64,000 nucleotides of DNA from UBA3069 sp050633465 (GCA_050633465.1 JBOEGO010000015.1:179142-243141), one strand, 5' to 3'; shown: positions 36,481 to 46,342, numbered from the stretch's first letter. Translations and numbers: made by a program. The notes: generated by a model not told the origin, from the letters alone.

Positions 36481-37691
36481 CCCCGCGCGCCCAACCCCAT
36501 TTGCATCATGGTTTTGCGCACGGGGGCCAACGAATAAATCGCGTTCAAACCCGTAGCGCGCAGGTCGCGCAGTGGCCGTGCCTCCATCATCGAGGCACGG
36601 TTAAGAAGATCAATCCCTGCAACCCTGATTTTCACCTCGCCGTGGCGCTGTTTGTTAAATGTTTCCAGCATCCTGGCATCGCCCAATTGATCAGGGTTGG
36701 CGCAGGCCAATTCCAGCAGAATACGCATATCACCGAGGCTCATGTTTAACCCTTGCGCGCCAATCGGCGGCACCACATGGGCGGCTTCGGCCAGCAATGC
36801 AACGCGCTGCCCGTTCATGCGCTCGGCGATTTGACTGATGATCGGCCAGGTGGTGCGGCGGGAGGCAAGCTTTAACGGCCCGAACAGGTGGCATGACCGT
36901 TCCGACATTTCGGCTTCGAACTCTGCCTCGGGTAGGGCGGCAAGGCGCATCACCTCTGGCCCGCGCTCCATCCAGACTACGGCAGAGGACGGCATGCCGT
37001 TGTAATCGGGCAAGGGCACCAGTGTGAACGGCCCGCCAGAGCGGTGGATTTCGGTGGATACATTGTTATGGGGGATCGGATGCGTGGTGGCGAATGCCAG
37101 TGCCTTTTGCCCGTAACGCGTTGTTTTTACAGAAATACCGGACTGTTCCCGCATGGGGGAATTGCGCCCGTCGGCGGCGATCACCAATTTGCAACGCACC
37201 TGCGTGCCGTCCGACAGGCCCACGCGGGCCTCTGCTTCGCGGGTGAACAGGGTCTTGGCCGCGGTGCCGGGGCGAAATTCGACGTTGCCCAGTTCAGTCA
37301 GGCGCGCCACCAATTCACGGCGCAACAACCAGTTGGGCAGGTTCCACCCGAACGGTTTTTCCGAAATATCCGCCGCGTTGAAATCCTTGACGATGCGTGG
37401 TTCGGGCGTGTCGCCGCCCGCATCAACAATCCGCATGACCTGAAGCGGGGCAGCATCGTCAGCAAGGCGTGCCCAAAGGCCGGATTGTTCCATAAGTAAT
37501 TGGGAAGGCTGCAAAAAAGCAGTTGTTCGCAGGTCCGAACCGGCGGCGTCACGTTCGGTGACCGGCGGGGCGGGATCGACGCAAAGCACCGAAAAACCGG
37601 ATGCCCCGAACAGGGCCGCAGCCATCAGGCCGGCGACGCCACCACCGGATACCAGAATGTCGAAATCAGCACGCGATTCGGTTTGGGACAT
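36477..37691 (-). CDS. UbiH/UbiF-family FAD monooxygenase
   Basis: A 404-residue flavoprotein hydroxylase of the ubiquinone-synthesis family. FDILVSGGGVAGLMAAALF is the FAD-binding Rossmann motif, CKLVIAADGRNSPMREQ the second (DG) motif, and RVALLAEAAHVVPPIGAQGLNMS the third, near the ribityl chain. Which ring position it hydroxylates cannot be told. The start at 37691 is chosen to put the FAD motif at the expected distance. A small membrane-protein gene lies 63 bases upstream on the same strand. Confidence 0.9.
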   Translation of the reverse strand: MSQTESRADFDILVSGGGVAGLMAAALFGASGFSVLCVDPAPPVTERDAAGSDLRTTAFLQPSQLLMEQSGLWARLADDAAPLQVMRIVDAGGDTPEPRIVKDFNAADISEKPFGWNLPNWLLRRELVARLTELGNVEFRPGTAAKTLFTREAEARVGLSDGTQVRCKLVIAADGRNSPMREQSGISVKTTRYGQKALAFATTHPIPHNNVSTEIHRSGGPFTLVPLPDYNGMPSSAVVWMERGPEVMRLAALPEAEFEAEMSERSCHLFGPLKLASRRTTWPIISQIAERMNGQRVALLAEAAHVVPPIGAQGLNMSLGDMRILLELACANPDQLGDARMLETFNKQRHGEVKIRVAGIDLLNRASMMEARPLRDLRATGLNAIYSLAPVRKTMMQMGLGARG

Positions 37692-37754
37692 TGGGTTGCT
37701 CCTTCTGGCCACCAACCTAATGCGCGTAATCCATAGGCGCCATGCGTGATCCTG

Positions 37755-37964
37755 TCATCCCCGTGAAATCAGGATCAACAGCAGCCAAATCACCGGCACA
37801 GCCGCAAGCGCGGGAATATACAACCCCGGCACACCCCAGATCAGAAATGCACCACCCCAAAGTAATGCACCGGCCAAGACGGCCAGAATAATTTTTGCAT
37901 CGCGGCGGTTTTCGCGGGCGGCATCATTGTTCGTGTGGGCATCTATGGTTTCGGCAGGGGGCAT
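37755..37964 (-). CDS. small two-span membrane protein
   Basis: 69 residues: a charged N-terminus (NDAARENRRDAK) and two hydrophobic helices (IILAVLAGALLWGGAFLIWG and YIPALAAVPVIWLLLILI) separated by a short turn. GGAG lies upstream of the ATG. Looks like a genuine small inner-membrane protein upstream of the hydroxylase gene. No known family recognised. Confidence 0.65.
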   Translation of the reverse strand: MPPAETIDAHTNNDAARENRRDAKIILAVLAGALLWGGAFLIWGVPGLYIPALAAVPVIWLLLILISRG

Positions 37965-38074
37965 GGCTGGCTCCGCTTGGAATGGGATCTAGGGTTGGGA
38001 GGGACCATTTAGCAGGCAAAAAGATGAATGAAAGATGCATATTGACGCATGGTGGCGCGTTGTCCTGCGACAAT

Positions 38075-38728
38075 TTACCCCTTGTTTACAAGGGCCGCGA
38101 TAAAACCGGACAGATCATCGGTGTGATGGTGAATATGGTCCTGTGCTTGCGCATGGGCGGCGACATGGACGGTGCGCATGCCCATGGCATGTGGCGCAGC
38201 AAGGTTGCGCGCATCGTCTTCGAACATCGCGGCCCTTTCGGGGGGCAAGCCGTCAAGTTCGAAAACAGTACGAAAGGCTTGCTCCTCGGGTTTGGGGTGG
38301 AAACCGGCGTGTTCGACGCCGTAAACCGCATCAAACAACCCGTCCAAGCCACGCGCTTGCAGGACGCGCATCGCGTAGGGGGCGCTGCCATTGGTGTATA
38401 CAATTTTGCGACCTGGCAGCGCGGCGATACCGTTTGCTAGCCCTGGTTCATGCGAAAGCCCTGACATATCAATGTCATGCACTGTGGTCAGGTAGGGCGT
38501 GGGATCCACGTCATGTTCACGCATTAACCCGGCAAGAGTGGTCCCGTAGGTGGCCCAGTAATGTTTGCGCAGGTGATTGGCACGCGCGCGGTTCACGTTC
38601 AGCGCGTCCATCACGTAATCGGTCATCCGCACCTCGATCTGGTCAAACAGGCGGGCAGAAGGCGGATAAAGTGTGTTATCCAAATCGAAAACCCAATGGG
38701 TTACATGTGTGAAAGCGTCGCGAGGCAT
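38075..38728 (-). CDS. HAD-family pyrimidine 5'-nucleotidase
   Basis: A 217-residue haloacid-dehalogenase phosphatase: VFDLDNTLYPP holds the nucleophilic aspartate, VYTNGSAPYA motif II, HPKPEEQAF motif III lysine and FEDDARNL motif IV. The sequence after motif I (ARLFDQIEVRMTDYV) matches the SDT1/pyrimidine 5'-nucleotidase subgroup common in alphaproteobacteria. It diverges from the GntR regulator across 102 bases. Confidence 0.9.
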   Translation of the reverse strand: MPRDAFTHVTHWVFDLDNTLYPPSARLFDQIEVRMTDYVMDALNVNRARANHLRKHYWATYGTTLAGLMREHDVDPTPYLTTVHDIDMSGLSHEPGLANGIAALPGRKIVYTNGSAPYAMRVLQARGLDGLFDAVYGVEHAGFHPKPEEQAFRTVFELDGLPPERAAMFEDDARNLAAPHAMGMRTVHVAAHAQAQDHIHHHTDDLSGFIAALVNKG

Positions 38729-38830
38729 GAGGCGAAGCTAGACCGGCGCGACGAATGGCGCAAGATGGCGGGCTTGATCGGTGGGGCTGCGGGTGTTTAC
38801 TGTGGCCGGATGCCGGCTAAGGTTATGTAG

Positions 38831-39472
38831 ATGAAGGATTTCAAAGCGGTGCAAAAAGACGCGTATACGCTGATACTAGAAGCGATTGATGACGGAACTT
38901 ACCGCCCCGGCGACCGGTTGGTGGAAAGCGAGTTGGCGGATCGTTTTGGCGTTTCGCGCACTCCGATCCGCGAGGCGCTGCAACGTCTGGAAACCCAGTC
39001 CCTGTTAACCCGTGACGGGCGCAGCCTGATTGTGGCGTCGCTGGATCACAACCAACTAAGCGAGTTGTATGTCGTGCGCGCCGAACTGGAGGGGCTCGCC
39101 GCAAGGCTGGCTGCGCGTCACGCGACCAGCGAAGAGGTGCGCGTGCTGCAAGACATGGTTGCGGATGACCGCAGGTTATTGAATGATGCCAAGGCCTTGG
39201 CACGTGCCAACCGACGGTTTCACAAGCAAATCCATCTGGCATCGCACAACAGGTATCTGGTGCAGCAGCTGGATATGGTGCATCGCACCATGGCCCTGAT
39301 GGCCACCACATCGCTGGCCGCCGAGGGCCGCGGGGTGGATGCCCTGGCTGAACACGGGGCGATTGTTGATGCGATTGGAGCGCGCGATGGTGACGCGGCA
39401 TATCAAGCGTTGAAAACCCATATCAGTCAGGCCTTTGTGACGCGGTTAAAGCTGGATTCAGAGGCTGGCTGA
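38831..39472 (+). CDS. GntR-family regulator with FCD domain
   Basis: A 213-residue FadR-subfamily regulator. The winged helix contains GTYRPGDRLVESELADRFGV and SRTPIREALQRLE; the helical FCD effector domain begins near ELYVVRAELEGLAARLAARH with the metal-site histidine in NRRFHKQIHLASHN. Ligand unknown. The gene ends 15 bases inside the 3' end of the convergent glycosyltransferase gene. The divergent HAD phosphatase is a possible target. Confidence 0.92.
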   Translation: MKDFKAVQKDAYTLILEAIDDGTYRPGDRLVESELADRFGVSRTPIREALQRLETQSLLTRDGRSLIVASLDHNQLSELYVVRAELEGLAARLAARHATSEEVRVLQDMVADDRRLLNDAKALARANRRFHKQIHLASHNRYLVQQLDMVHRTMALMATTSLAAEGRGVDALAEHGAIVDAIGARDGDAAYQALKTHISQAFVTRLKLDSEAG

Positions 39473-41353
39473 GGACACATTGCGTTTGTGTTTCAGTGAC
39501 AGGCCATGGGTGGTTTTATCCCAATAGAATGGTGCAAAAATCAATTCATACAGCGCCTTGTAAGCGGCAATCGTGCCGAGCGGGTAATAGAAATGCAGTG
39601 TGGGCACCCAGAACAGCAAATGCCGATGCCCATCACGCGACACAGCAATCAACCCGGCGATAATGGTCAAAACCTCCACTCCCAGAAAAAGCCGTGCCGT
39701 CGCAAGGAGCAGTTCTGGTGGTGCAAGCCCTTGTAACGGGTGGGAAAAACCCAAAAGAATCAACCAGAATGACCATAAAAGCGGGGCCAGGAGAAATTGG
39801 GAAATGGCAGTGATAAAATGGGTTTGAACGCCTATAAATTTCCACGGGCCAAGTTCACGAAACAGGCGGAGCGGCGAACGCATTTGCACCAGATAGGTCA
39901 CCATATACCCTTTGAGCCAGCGTGACCGCTGCTTGATCCATGGCCAGAAATGGCAGTTTGCCTCCTCGTGGGTGGTGGTGACCAACATTTCGGTGCGATA
40001 GCCGTGACGGGCCAGTCGAAAGCCCAGATCGGCATCCTCGGTCACATTATGAGCATCCCAACCGCCCAGTTGTTCCAATGCGTCGCGACGGAAAAACAAC
40101 GTGGTGCCACCAAGGGGAATTGCGAAGCCAAGCCGCGCCATGCCCGGCATCATCACGCGAAACCACGTTGCATATTCAACGGTGAAACATCGGGCCAGCC
40201 AGTTCTGGCGAGGGTTATAGTAATCCAGAACCCCCTGTAAACAAACAAGATCATCCGGCGCACTGCGAAAACGATCCGCCACGCGGTCGATCTGGTCCGG
40301 TTCGGGAGCATCCTCTGCGTCGTAGATTCCGATGATTTCCCCACGGCAAAAATCCAAAGCATAGTTCATCGCGCGCGGTTTGGTGCGGGGCTGCCCGTCG
40401 GGCGCGACGATGACGCGCATCCATGGCGGCAGGGTCACACCGTCCAAGGCATCACGCGTGACGGAATCGTTTTCCTCTAGCACCAGAACGACATCCAGCA
40501 GGGCCTTGGGGTAGGTGATGCGTTCTAGCCTTTGCACCAGCACGGTGGCGACTTCGCGTTCTTTGAACAGTGGCACCAGAATTGACACAACAGGGCGTTT
40601 GCGCCGCACCATGGGGGGGGATTCCGGCTGCGCGGCGGGCGAAAGGAGATACGCCAGAAGCGCCATCCCCTTTTGCACCGCGGCAACAACAAGCGTGAAG
40701 CAAGCCCAGGCCACCAACCCGCCAAAAATCAGGCGGGGTTGCCAAGACAACAGCGCGGCAAGGACCAGCAGAACTGTCAGCACGGCAGGCACGCGCATAT
40801 GAAGGCTGCGCTCCCATGTGCGGCAACTTTCGGCGGCGGGAACACGCGCCGAGGCGTTGATTGTCATTTCGTCGCGCCAGGCATCGGCGATCAGGTCCTG
40901 AACTTCGGTTTCTAGCGCCAGCATAGGGCGGGCCGGGCGTAAAGAATCGGGTAGGAGTGCTTCGAACTCAGTGAACAGTTCGGGGCGGGCGGTTGCGATC
41001 AGGATTTCGCCTGCCTCGCGCCGCCAAGGCAACGCCCCGTAACGCAAGCAATGTTTTGGATCGGCAAGCGCAACCAATTCGGGGTCAGGCGGATTTTCAG
41101 CCAGATCAGCACGGCCGGTGCGCAGAAATGCGGCCTGCGCTTCGACCAAAATCAGGGGATCAACCCATCCATGGGCCAGAATACAGTCGTTCAGCGATGC
41201 ACGGTTATGGCGTGTTTCCGACCGCGCAGTGAACAGCTGTTCCAACGTGATAAGCCCGCAGTCTGTCAGGAAGGCCCCGAAGTCCGTTTGGGCATCCGGT
41301 GCCAGTCCGCCCCCCCGCAAAAGGGAGGCCAGTGATCTGTTTTCAGCTGTCAT
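39458..41353 (-). CDS. membrane glycosyltransferase family 2 with N-terminal GspE_N/MshEN-like domain
   Basis: A 631-residue protein. Residues 1-170 form a soluble domain resembling the N-terminal domain of type II secretion ATPases, with two repeats (FGAFLTDCGLITLEQLFTA and LNDCILAHGWVDPLILVEAQ). Two membrane helices follow (residues about 187-240). The GT2 catalytic domain then shows SILVPLFKER, IIGIYDAEDAPEPDQ, the acceptor aspartate in NVTEDADLG and QRSRW, the processive-type signature. Four or so C-terminal helices complete it. It probably makes an extracellular polysaccharide or glycolipid; no polymer-export genes adjoin it. Confidence 0.88.
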   Translation of the reverse strand: MTAENRSLASLLRGGGLAPDAQTDFGAFLTDCGLITLEQLFTARSETRHNRASLNDCILAHGWVDPLILVEAQAAFLRTGRADLAENPPDPELVALADPKHCLRYGALPWRREAGEILIATARPELFTEFEALLPDSLRPARPMLALETEVQDLIADAWRDEMTINASARVPAAESCRTWERSLHMRVPAVLTVLLVLAALLSWQPRLIFGGLVAWACFTLVVAAVQKGMALLAYLLSPAAQPESPPMVRRKRPVVSILVPLFKEREVATVLVQRLERITYPKALLDVVLVLEENDSVTRDALDGVTLPPWMRVIVAPDGQPRTKPRAMNYALDFCRGEIIGIYDAEDAPEPDQIDRVADRFRSAPDDLVCLQGVLDYYNPRQNWLARCFTVEYATWFRVMMPGMARLGFAIPLGGTTLFFRRDALEQLGGWDAHNVTEDADLGFRLARHGYRTEMLVTTTHEEANCHFWPWIKQRSRWLKGYMVTYLVQMRSPLRLFRELGPWKFIGVQTHFITAISQFLLAPLLWSFWLILLGFSHPLQGLAPPELLLATARLFLGVEVLTIIAGLIAVSRDGHRHLLFWVPTLHFYYPLGTIAAYKALYELIFAPFYWDKTTHGLSLKHKRNVSSASL

Positions 41354-41431
41354 TGCCGCCTCGCTAAGATACCGGACGACTATGGTTTCGACAGAGTTAA
41401 AACAGAGTAAACGAGGCCTTAACGACGCGCA

Positions 41432-42587
41432 TTAGCGGTTTGCGCGATCCGCCATATATCCTGCAAACCGTTCAAATAAATAGAAACTATCCTGCGGGCC
41501 CGGGCTTGCCTCGGGGTGGTGTTGCACAGAAAATACCGGACGATCGGCCATTCTGATACCGCAATTTGACCCGTCAAACAGCGAAACATGCGTTTCGATG
41601 ATTCCTTTTGGCAGGGTCTGGCTGTCCACTGCGAAACCATGGTTCATTGACGTGATTTCAACCTTGCCCGTGTCGTTGTCTTTTACGGGATGGTTGGCAC
41701 CGTGGTGGCCATGGTTCATTTTGATGGTGCGTGCGCCAAGCGCCAGCGCCAGCATCTGGTGACCCAGACAAATGCCAAACACGGGCAGGTCGGTCTGATC
41801 CAGAATATTGCGGATCATCGGCACGGCATATTCACCTGTCGCGGCGGGGTCACCCGGACCGTTGGACAGGAACACGCCATCGGGATTATGGGCCAGCACC
41901 TCTTCGGATGTGGCGGTCGCGGGCAGCACGGTAACGTCGCATCCAGCAGAGGCAAGGCAGCGCAAAATGTTGCGTTTCGCGCCGTAGTCCACGGCGACCA
42001 CCTTGAATTTGGCATCATTCTGCGGGGTGTAGCCATCGGGCCATGCCCAGCGTTTTTCATTCCAGTTGTAGGATTGCGCGCATGTGACATCCTTGGCCAG
42101 ATCAACCCCGGTCAGCCCTGCAAAGGCGCGCGCGCGTGCCACCAGGGATTCGATGTCGAATTCGCCGTCTGGGTTGTGTTCCAGCGCCACATGCGGCGCG
42201 CCGTGCTGGCGGATGGCGCGGGTCAGGCGGCGGCTGTCCACACCACCAATCGCGATGCGGCCCCGCGCAGCCAACCAATTGCCCAGCGGTTCGGCGGCGC
42301 GCCAGTTCGACGGTTCGGTCGGATCCCATTTCACCACCATGCCAGCGGCAACGGGATCGCCTGTTTCATCGTCATCCGGGTTCACGCCGACATTGCCGAC
42401 ATGGGGAAAGGTAAAGGTGACGACCTGCCCCGCATAGGACGGGTCGGTCATGATNNCCGGTCATCGCGGTGTTGAAACACAATTCAGCCACCGTGATCCC
42501 GGTGGCACCAAAGCCGCGACCAAAAAACAAGGTGCCATCGGCAAGTGCAAGGCAGGCCGTCGGGCGGGGGTCGGACTGGTGTGTCAT
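41432..42587 (-). CDS. carA: carbamoyl-phosphate synthase small subunit (interrupted by assembly gap)
   Basis: Glutamine amidotransferase subunit feeding ammonia to CarB for arginine and pyrimidines. The N-terminal piece ends in CFNTAMTG, then two unknown bases, then IMTDPSYAGQVVTFTFPHVGNVG in another frame. The family sequence has YQE between these, so about ten bases belong where two are shown. With them the protein is about 387 residues, a normal length. The catalytic cysteine lies in FGICLGHQML and the His-Glu pair in QHHPEASPGP. The gene is probably intact. carB is not in the window. GGAGAGAAG precedes the ATG. Confidence 0.93.
42455..42456. other. unresolved bases in carA (assembly gap)
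   Basis: Two N. Reading CarA across them needs GGN plus three codons (Tyr-Gln-Glu), so roughly eight further bases are missing and the frame is broken only on paper. Confidence 0.9.
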
Positions 42588-42782
42588 GGGCTTCTCTCCG
42601 GGCAGCTAAACGGGCTGATACCTATGCGGGGCGGCGGGTGGGGTCAAGGGGGTGAAGCCCCCATAACAAAGATAAGGTCAGCCCATAAAACAAGGGCTGT
42701 GACCTGACGTTCTGATCGGTTGTCAGCGCTGCCCCGATTGGATAATGTGGCCGCTTCTGACATCCCAGCGGGAAGTAAATAG

Positions 42783-43241
42783 ATGAGTCTGCGCGATCGG
42801 GTCAATGCGGCCCTGAAACAAGCCATGAAAGACAGAGCAGCCGAGCGGCTGTCGACCCTGCGGTTGATCAACGCCGCCATCAAGGACCGTGATATTGCGG
42901 CCCGCGGCGAGGGACAGGACGAGGGTGTTTCCGAAGCCGATGTGCTGGCGATACTGGGCAAGATGGTCAAACAACGCCAGGAAAGCGCACGGGCCTATGA
43001 CGAGGGCGGGCGGCTGGATCTGGCCGAGCGCGAGCGTGCTGAAATCGAAATCATCGAAGAATACCTGCCGCGGCAGCTGGACGATGGTGAAACGGATGCA
43101 GCCATTGACGCGGCCATCGCAAAAACAGGCGCAAGTTCGATCCGTGATATGGGGCGTGTCATGGCCGAGTTGAAAGCGAACTTTACCGGCCAACTGGATT
43201 TCAGCAGTGTTGGCCCCAAGGTCAAAGCGCGGTTGGGGTAA
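42783..43241 (+). CDS. GatB/YqeY domain protein
   Basis: A 152-residue helical protein of the YqeY family, related to the tRNA-binding tail of GatB: LRDRVNAALKQAMKDRAAERL, STLRLINAAIKDRDI, EIEIIEEYLPRQLDD and DMGRVMAELKANFTG. It may influence tRNA-dependent amidation, but no function is proven. It diverges from carA by 195 bases, a gene pairing frequent in alphaproteobacteria. Confidence 0.93.
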   Translation: MSLRDRVNAALKQAMKDRAAERLSTLRLINAAIKDRDIAARGEGQDEGVSEADVLAILGKMVKQRQESARAYDEGGRLDLAERERAEIEIIEEYLPRQLDDGETDAAIDAAIAKTGASSIRDMGRVMAELKANFTGQLDFSSVGPKVKARLG

Positions 43242-43248
43242 ACGCCTC

Positions 43249-43743
43249 TTAACCAGGGCGAGCAAGCGCGGAAATGCGGTCGCTTAGTTCGCCATATAGG
43301 GACTTGCGCTCTTCCTCGGACAGGAATGCGCCGATTTCGACCATGCGGCCATTGCCGGTCAGGGTCACGTAGAACGGCACAGGCCCGCCCGTGGGGTGCA
43401 TTTCGACCCGCACCCAATAGATATTGCAGGTCCAGTCCTGCGTGCGGCCGTGTTTATCGGTGTGGCGCAGATGCGCGTTGTCGCGGGTCAGGGTCAGTTC
43501 TTCGATGATGTTGGCGTCGCGATAGCTGCGTTGCAACCCCCACCACAGGGCAGCAACTGCCAGCATCAGAAACGGCAGCAATCCCCAAACAAGCTTGGTT
43601 CCAAGCAGCGGATAGACCGGCACGGTGATCAATGCGAAACACAGCATGATGATCACGGCAAATCCGCGCTTGGGCAAAGAGCGAAACGGCCAAAGCGTGA
43701 CGAGTGTGGATGTGCTGTCTGTGCGGTCGAATTGATAGGGCAT
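43249..43743 (-). CDS. DUF2244 membrane protein
   Basis: 164 residues with two hydrophobic helices (FAVIIMLCFALITVPVYPL and WGLLPFLMLAVAALWWGL) and a C-terminal beta-rich domain with HTDKHGRTQDWTCNIYWVRVE and VEIGAFLSEEERKSL, the DUF2244 pattern. Often linked to respiratory oxidase genes in alphaproteobacteria, as here with ctaD two genes upstream. Function unknown. Twelve bases separate it from marC. Confidence 0.88.
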   Translation of the reverse strand: MPYQFDRTDSTSTLVTLWPFRSLPKRGFAVIIMLCFALITVPVYPLLGTKLVWGLLPFLMLAVAALWWGLQRSYRDANIIEELTLTRDNAHLRHTDKHGRTQDWTCNIYWVRVEMHPTGGPVPFYVTLTGNGRMVEIGAFLSEEERKSLYGELSDRISALARPG

Positions 43744-43754
43744 TGCGGGCTCTG

Positions 43755-44420
43755 TCAGGGCTGGGGCATATCTGAAAGGTCGGGTGCATTCGTCAGATCC
43801 AGCACGCCAAGGGTTACAAAACCGCCCAAGACTGCATCCACGGCAACGGTGGCCAGAACGATGCCCATCACGCGGCTGATGACGCTGGCACCGGTTTCAC
43901 CGATATAGCGCTGAATATGCACAGCCAGCAAAAGCAGGGCCAGCGTGATGCCCAACACACCCATCAGCAGCGCGGCAGTCACCGCCTGATCAGGGATCGA
44001 ATGGCGGTTGTTGTCTGTCAGGATCACGATGGCCAGCATCGCCCCGGGCGAGGCAATCGAGGGCATGGCCAAGGGGAATACCGCGCCTGACAGGTGATTG
44101 CGTTCGGCCGTTTCGATTTCCAGCGCGGGTTTGGATTCGCCAAAGATCATGGAAAGGGCAAACAGGAACAGAACGATTCCCCCTGCAATCTGGAACGCAC
44201 CAAGGTGAAGCCCCAGTGCCTCTAGCAGGAGTTGGCCCGTTGCCAGAAAGATCAGCAGCACGATGGTCGCGACCAGCACCGCACGTATGGCGAACCGGCT
44301 GTGCAATTCCGGTGGCACCCGTGACACCGCATAGAGAAACACAGGCACTGATCCGATGGGATCAATGACCACGAACAGGGTGATGAATTCGCGCAATAGG
44401 GTGGAAAGGTCGAGCGTCAT
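43755..44420 (-). CDS. MarC-family integral membrane protein
   Basis: A 221-residue protein with six membrane spans: FITLFVVIDPIGSVPVFL near the start, AFQIAGGIVLFLFALSMIFG, PLAMPSIASPGAMLAIVIL and a final span near the C-terminus. MarC/UPF0056 proteins were once thought to be drug exporters; their activity is not established. The ATG at 44420 gives the family N-terminus (TLDLSTLLREF); longer forms would run into the ctaD terminator. Confidence 0.9.
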   Translation of the reverse strand: MTLDLSTLLREFITLFVVIDPIGSVPVFLYAVSRVPPELHSRFAIRAVLVATIVLLIFLATGQLLLEALGLHLGAFQIAGGIVLFLFALSMIFGESKPALEIETAERNHLSGAVFPLAMPSIASPGAMLAIVILTDNNRHSIPDQAVTAALLMGVLGITLALLLLAVHIQRYIGETGASVISRVMGIVLATVAVDAVLGGFVTLGVLDLTNAPDLSDMPQP

Positions 44421-44457
44421 ATCGGGCCTCGGCACAGAAAAGCAGGGGCTGGATTGA

Positions 44458-44487
44458 AATGGCCCGAACATTGCTGTCCGGGCCATT
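44458..44487 (-). terminator. terminator downstream of ctaD
   Basis: AATGGCCCG pairs with CGGGCCATT around a 12-base loop, 21 bases after the ctaD stop and upstream of marC. Confidence 0.7.
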
Positions 44488-44507
44488 CGGTTGGTTGAAA
44501 GGGTCGC

Positions 44508-46167
44508 TTAGTGTGCGTGGCCCTTATCCCATTCTTCCTGCTTGGGGAGCGTTTCAAACGTATGCTCCGGCGGCGGGGAGGGCAGGGTCCATTCCAGTGT
44601 ATCCGCGTATTCGTTCCAGTAGTTGTTTTCGGTCACGCGACGGCCGGCAAAGACCGTGTAGACGATGATACCAAAGAACAACAGGAACGAGGCAAAGGAC
44701 AGGAAGGCGCCCATGGAGGAGATCTTGTTCCAATAGGCGAATGCCTCGGGGTAGTCGATGTAACGACGTGGCATGCCCTGACGGCCCAAGAAGTGCTGCG
44801 GGAAGAACGTCAGGTTCACACCGATGAAGAACATCCAGAAATGCACCTTGCCCAGGAATTCAGGATACTGACGCCCCGACATCTTGCCGATATAGAAATA
44901 GACCCCGGCAAAGATGGTAAAGGCCGCCCCCATCGACATGGTGTAATGGAAGTGCGCCACAACGTAATAGGTGTCGTGATACACGCGGTCCACGCCAGCC
45001 TGCGACAGCACGATGCCGGTCACACCACCGATGGTGAACAGGATCAAAAAGCCGAAGGCAAACAGCATGGGGGTTTTGAATTCCAGCGAACCGCCCCACA
45101 TGGTGGCAATCCACGAGAAGATTTTAACCCCTGTCGGCACCGCGATAACCATGGTCGCCAGCATAAAGTAAGATTGCTGGGTCAGGGACATGCCCACGGT
45201 ATACATGTGGTGCGCCCAAACGACAAAGCCCAGTGCGCCAATTGCGATAATCGCCCAGACCATCGGCAGGTAGCCGAATACGGGTTTGCGCGAGAAGGTC
45301 GCGAAGATGTGGCTAACAAGGCCAAAGCCCGGCAGGATTACGATGTATACTTCGGGGTGACCAAAGAACCACAGGATGTGCTGATACAGGATCGGGTCGC
45401 CGCCACCTTCGGGTTGGAAGAAGGTGGTGCCGAAATTCCGGTCGGTCAGCAGCATGGTGATGGCGCCAGCCAGAACCGGCAGCGACAGCAGAATCAGCCA
45501 GGACGTGACAAAGATCGACCACGAAAACAGCGGCACCTTGAACAGGGTCATCCCCGGCGCGCGCATGTTCAGGAAGGTGGTGATCATATTGATCGCACCC
45601 AGAATGGACGAGGCACCCGACACGTGAACCGCGAAAATCGCGAGATCCATGGAATAGCCGCCCTCGGAAGTGGAAAGCGGCGGGTAAAGAACCCAACCCA
45701 CACCAGACCCAAGCTGGCCATTGCCACCCGGTGCCAGCATGGATGCAACACCCAGGCTAACGCCGGTGATATACATCCAGAACGACAGGTTGTTCATNNT
45801 CCGGCGCGCCGATCTGCAACGGCATGAAGTAGTTGCCAAAACCGCCAAACAGGGCGGGAATGACGACAAAGAACATCATCAGAACGCCGTGATAGGTGAT
45901 CAGCACGTTCCACAAATGGCCGTTTGGCGTACAAAGCGTATCGGGATCGGCAAAGAAACGTGCGCCTTCCATGCACATGTGCTGAACGCCGGGTTCCATC
46001 AGCTCGATCCGCATGAAAACCGTAAAGCTGACGGCCAGCAGGCCGACAAATGCCGAAACGATCAGGTAAAGGATGCCGATATCTTTATGGTTGGTCGACA
46101 TGAACCAACGGGTGAAAAAGCCGCGTTCGTCGTGATGCTCGTGGCCGTGAATGGCTGCGTCTGCCAT
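44508..46167 (-). CDS. ctaD: cytochrome c oxidase subunit I, aa3 type (interrupted by assembly gap)
   Basis: Catalytic subunit of the proton-pumping terminal oxidase. The N-terminal piece ends MPLQIGAPD; after two unknown bases the frame changes to MNNLSFWMY. The family has MAFPR between them, so about 16 bases stand where two are shown. Restored, the protein is about 557 residues with 12 helices. Seen: heme ligand region ITYHGVLMMFF, the Tyr-His cross-link in FGHPEVYIVILPGFG, copper histidines in VWAHHMYTVGM, and VVAHFHYTMSMG. AGGAGG precedes the ATG. ctaC/ctaE are not adjacent, as is usual in Rhodobacter. An FNR-type box lies 108 bases upstream. Confidence 0.95.
45798..45799. other. unresolved bases in ctaD (assembly gap)
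   Basis: Two N where the oxidase family needs the rest of an Asp codon plus Met-Ala-Phe-Pro-Arg, so about 14 more bases are missing. Confidence 0.9.
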
Positions 46168-46274
46168 TTTGATGCCTCCTGTTGGTGCGTTGAAAGGCGT
46201 GAAGAGAGTCACTCTGCACGCCCGTGTTCCATTCGTGTTTTAGAATGCCGGACGGTTGGCGGCAATGACCGACT

Positions 46275-46288
46275 TTGACGCAGATCAA
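46275..46288. promoter_or_regulatory. FNR/FixK-type binding site upstream of ctaD
   Basis: TTGAC-GCAG-ATCAA matches the TTGAT-N4-ATCAA consensus at nine of ten half-site positions. It lies 108 bases upstream of the ctaD start in a leader with no other gene, fitting oxygen-dependent control of the aa3 oxidase by an FnrL- or FixK-like protein. Confidence 0.6.
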
Positions 46289-46342
46289 TTAATTTTGTCG
46301 CACCTATCTTGAAATCATTAATAAATGAGCCTGCAAAGCATA

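Noticed and set aside
42648..42662. Hairpin GGGGG-TGAAG-CCCCC in the carA-yqeY gap.
   Set aside because: Five pairs only, no U tract, between divergent genes where a terminator is not expected.
44511..45827. A long open frame (438 codons) on the plus strand across ctaD.
   Set aside because: It is the complement of a certain gene, rich in His/Arg/Gln with no family features; GC-rich codon bias opens such shadow frames.
44508..46167. ctaD, carA and accC as pseudogenes or frameshifted genes.
   Set aside because: The frame changes fall exactly at N pairs and the lost residues are predicted by the family, so assembly gaps explain them.
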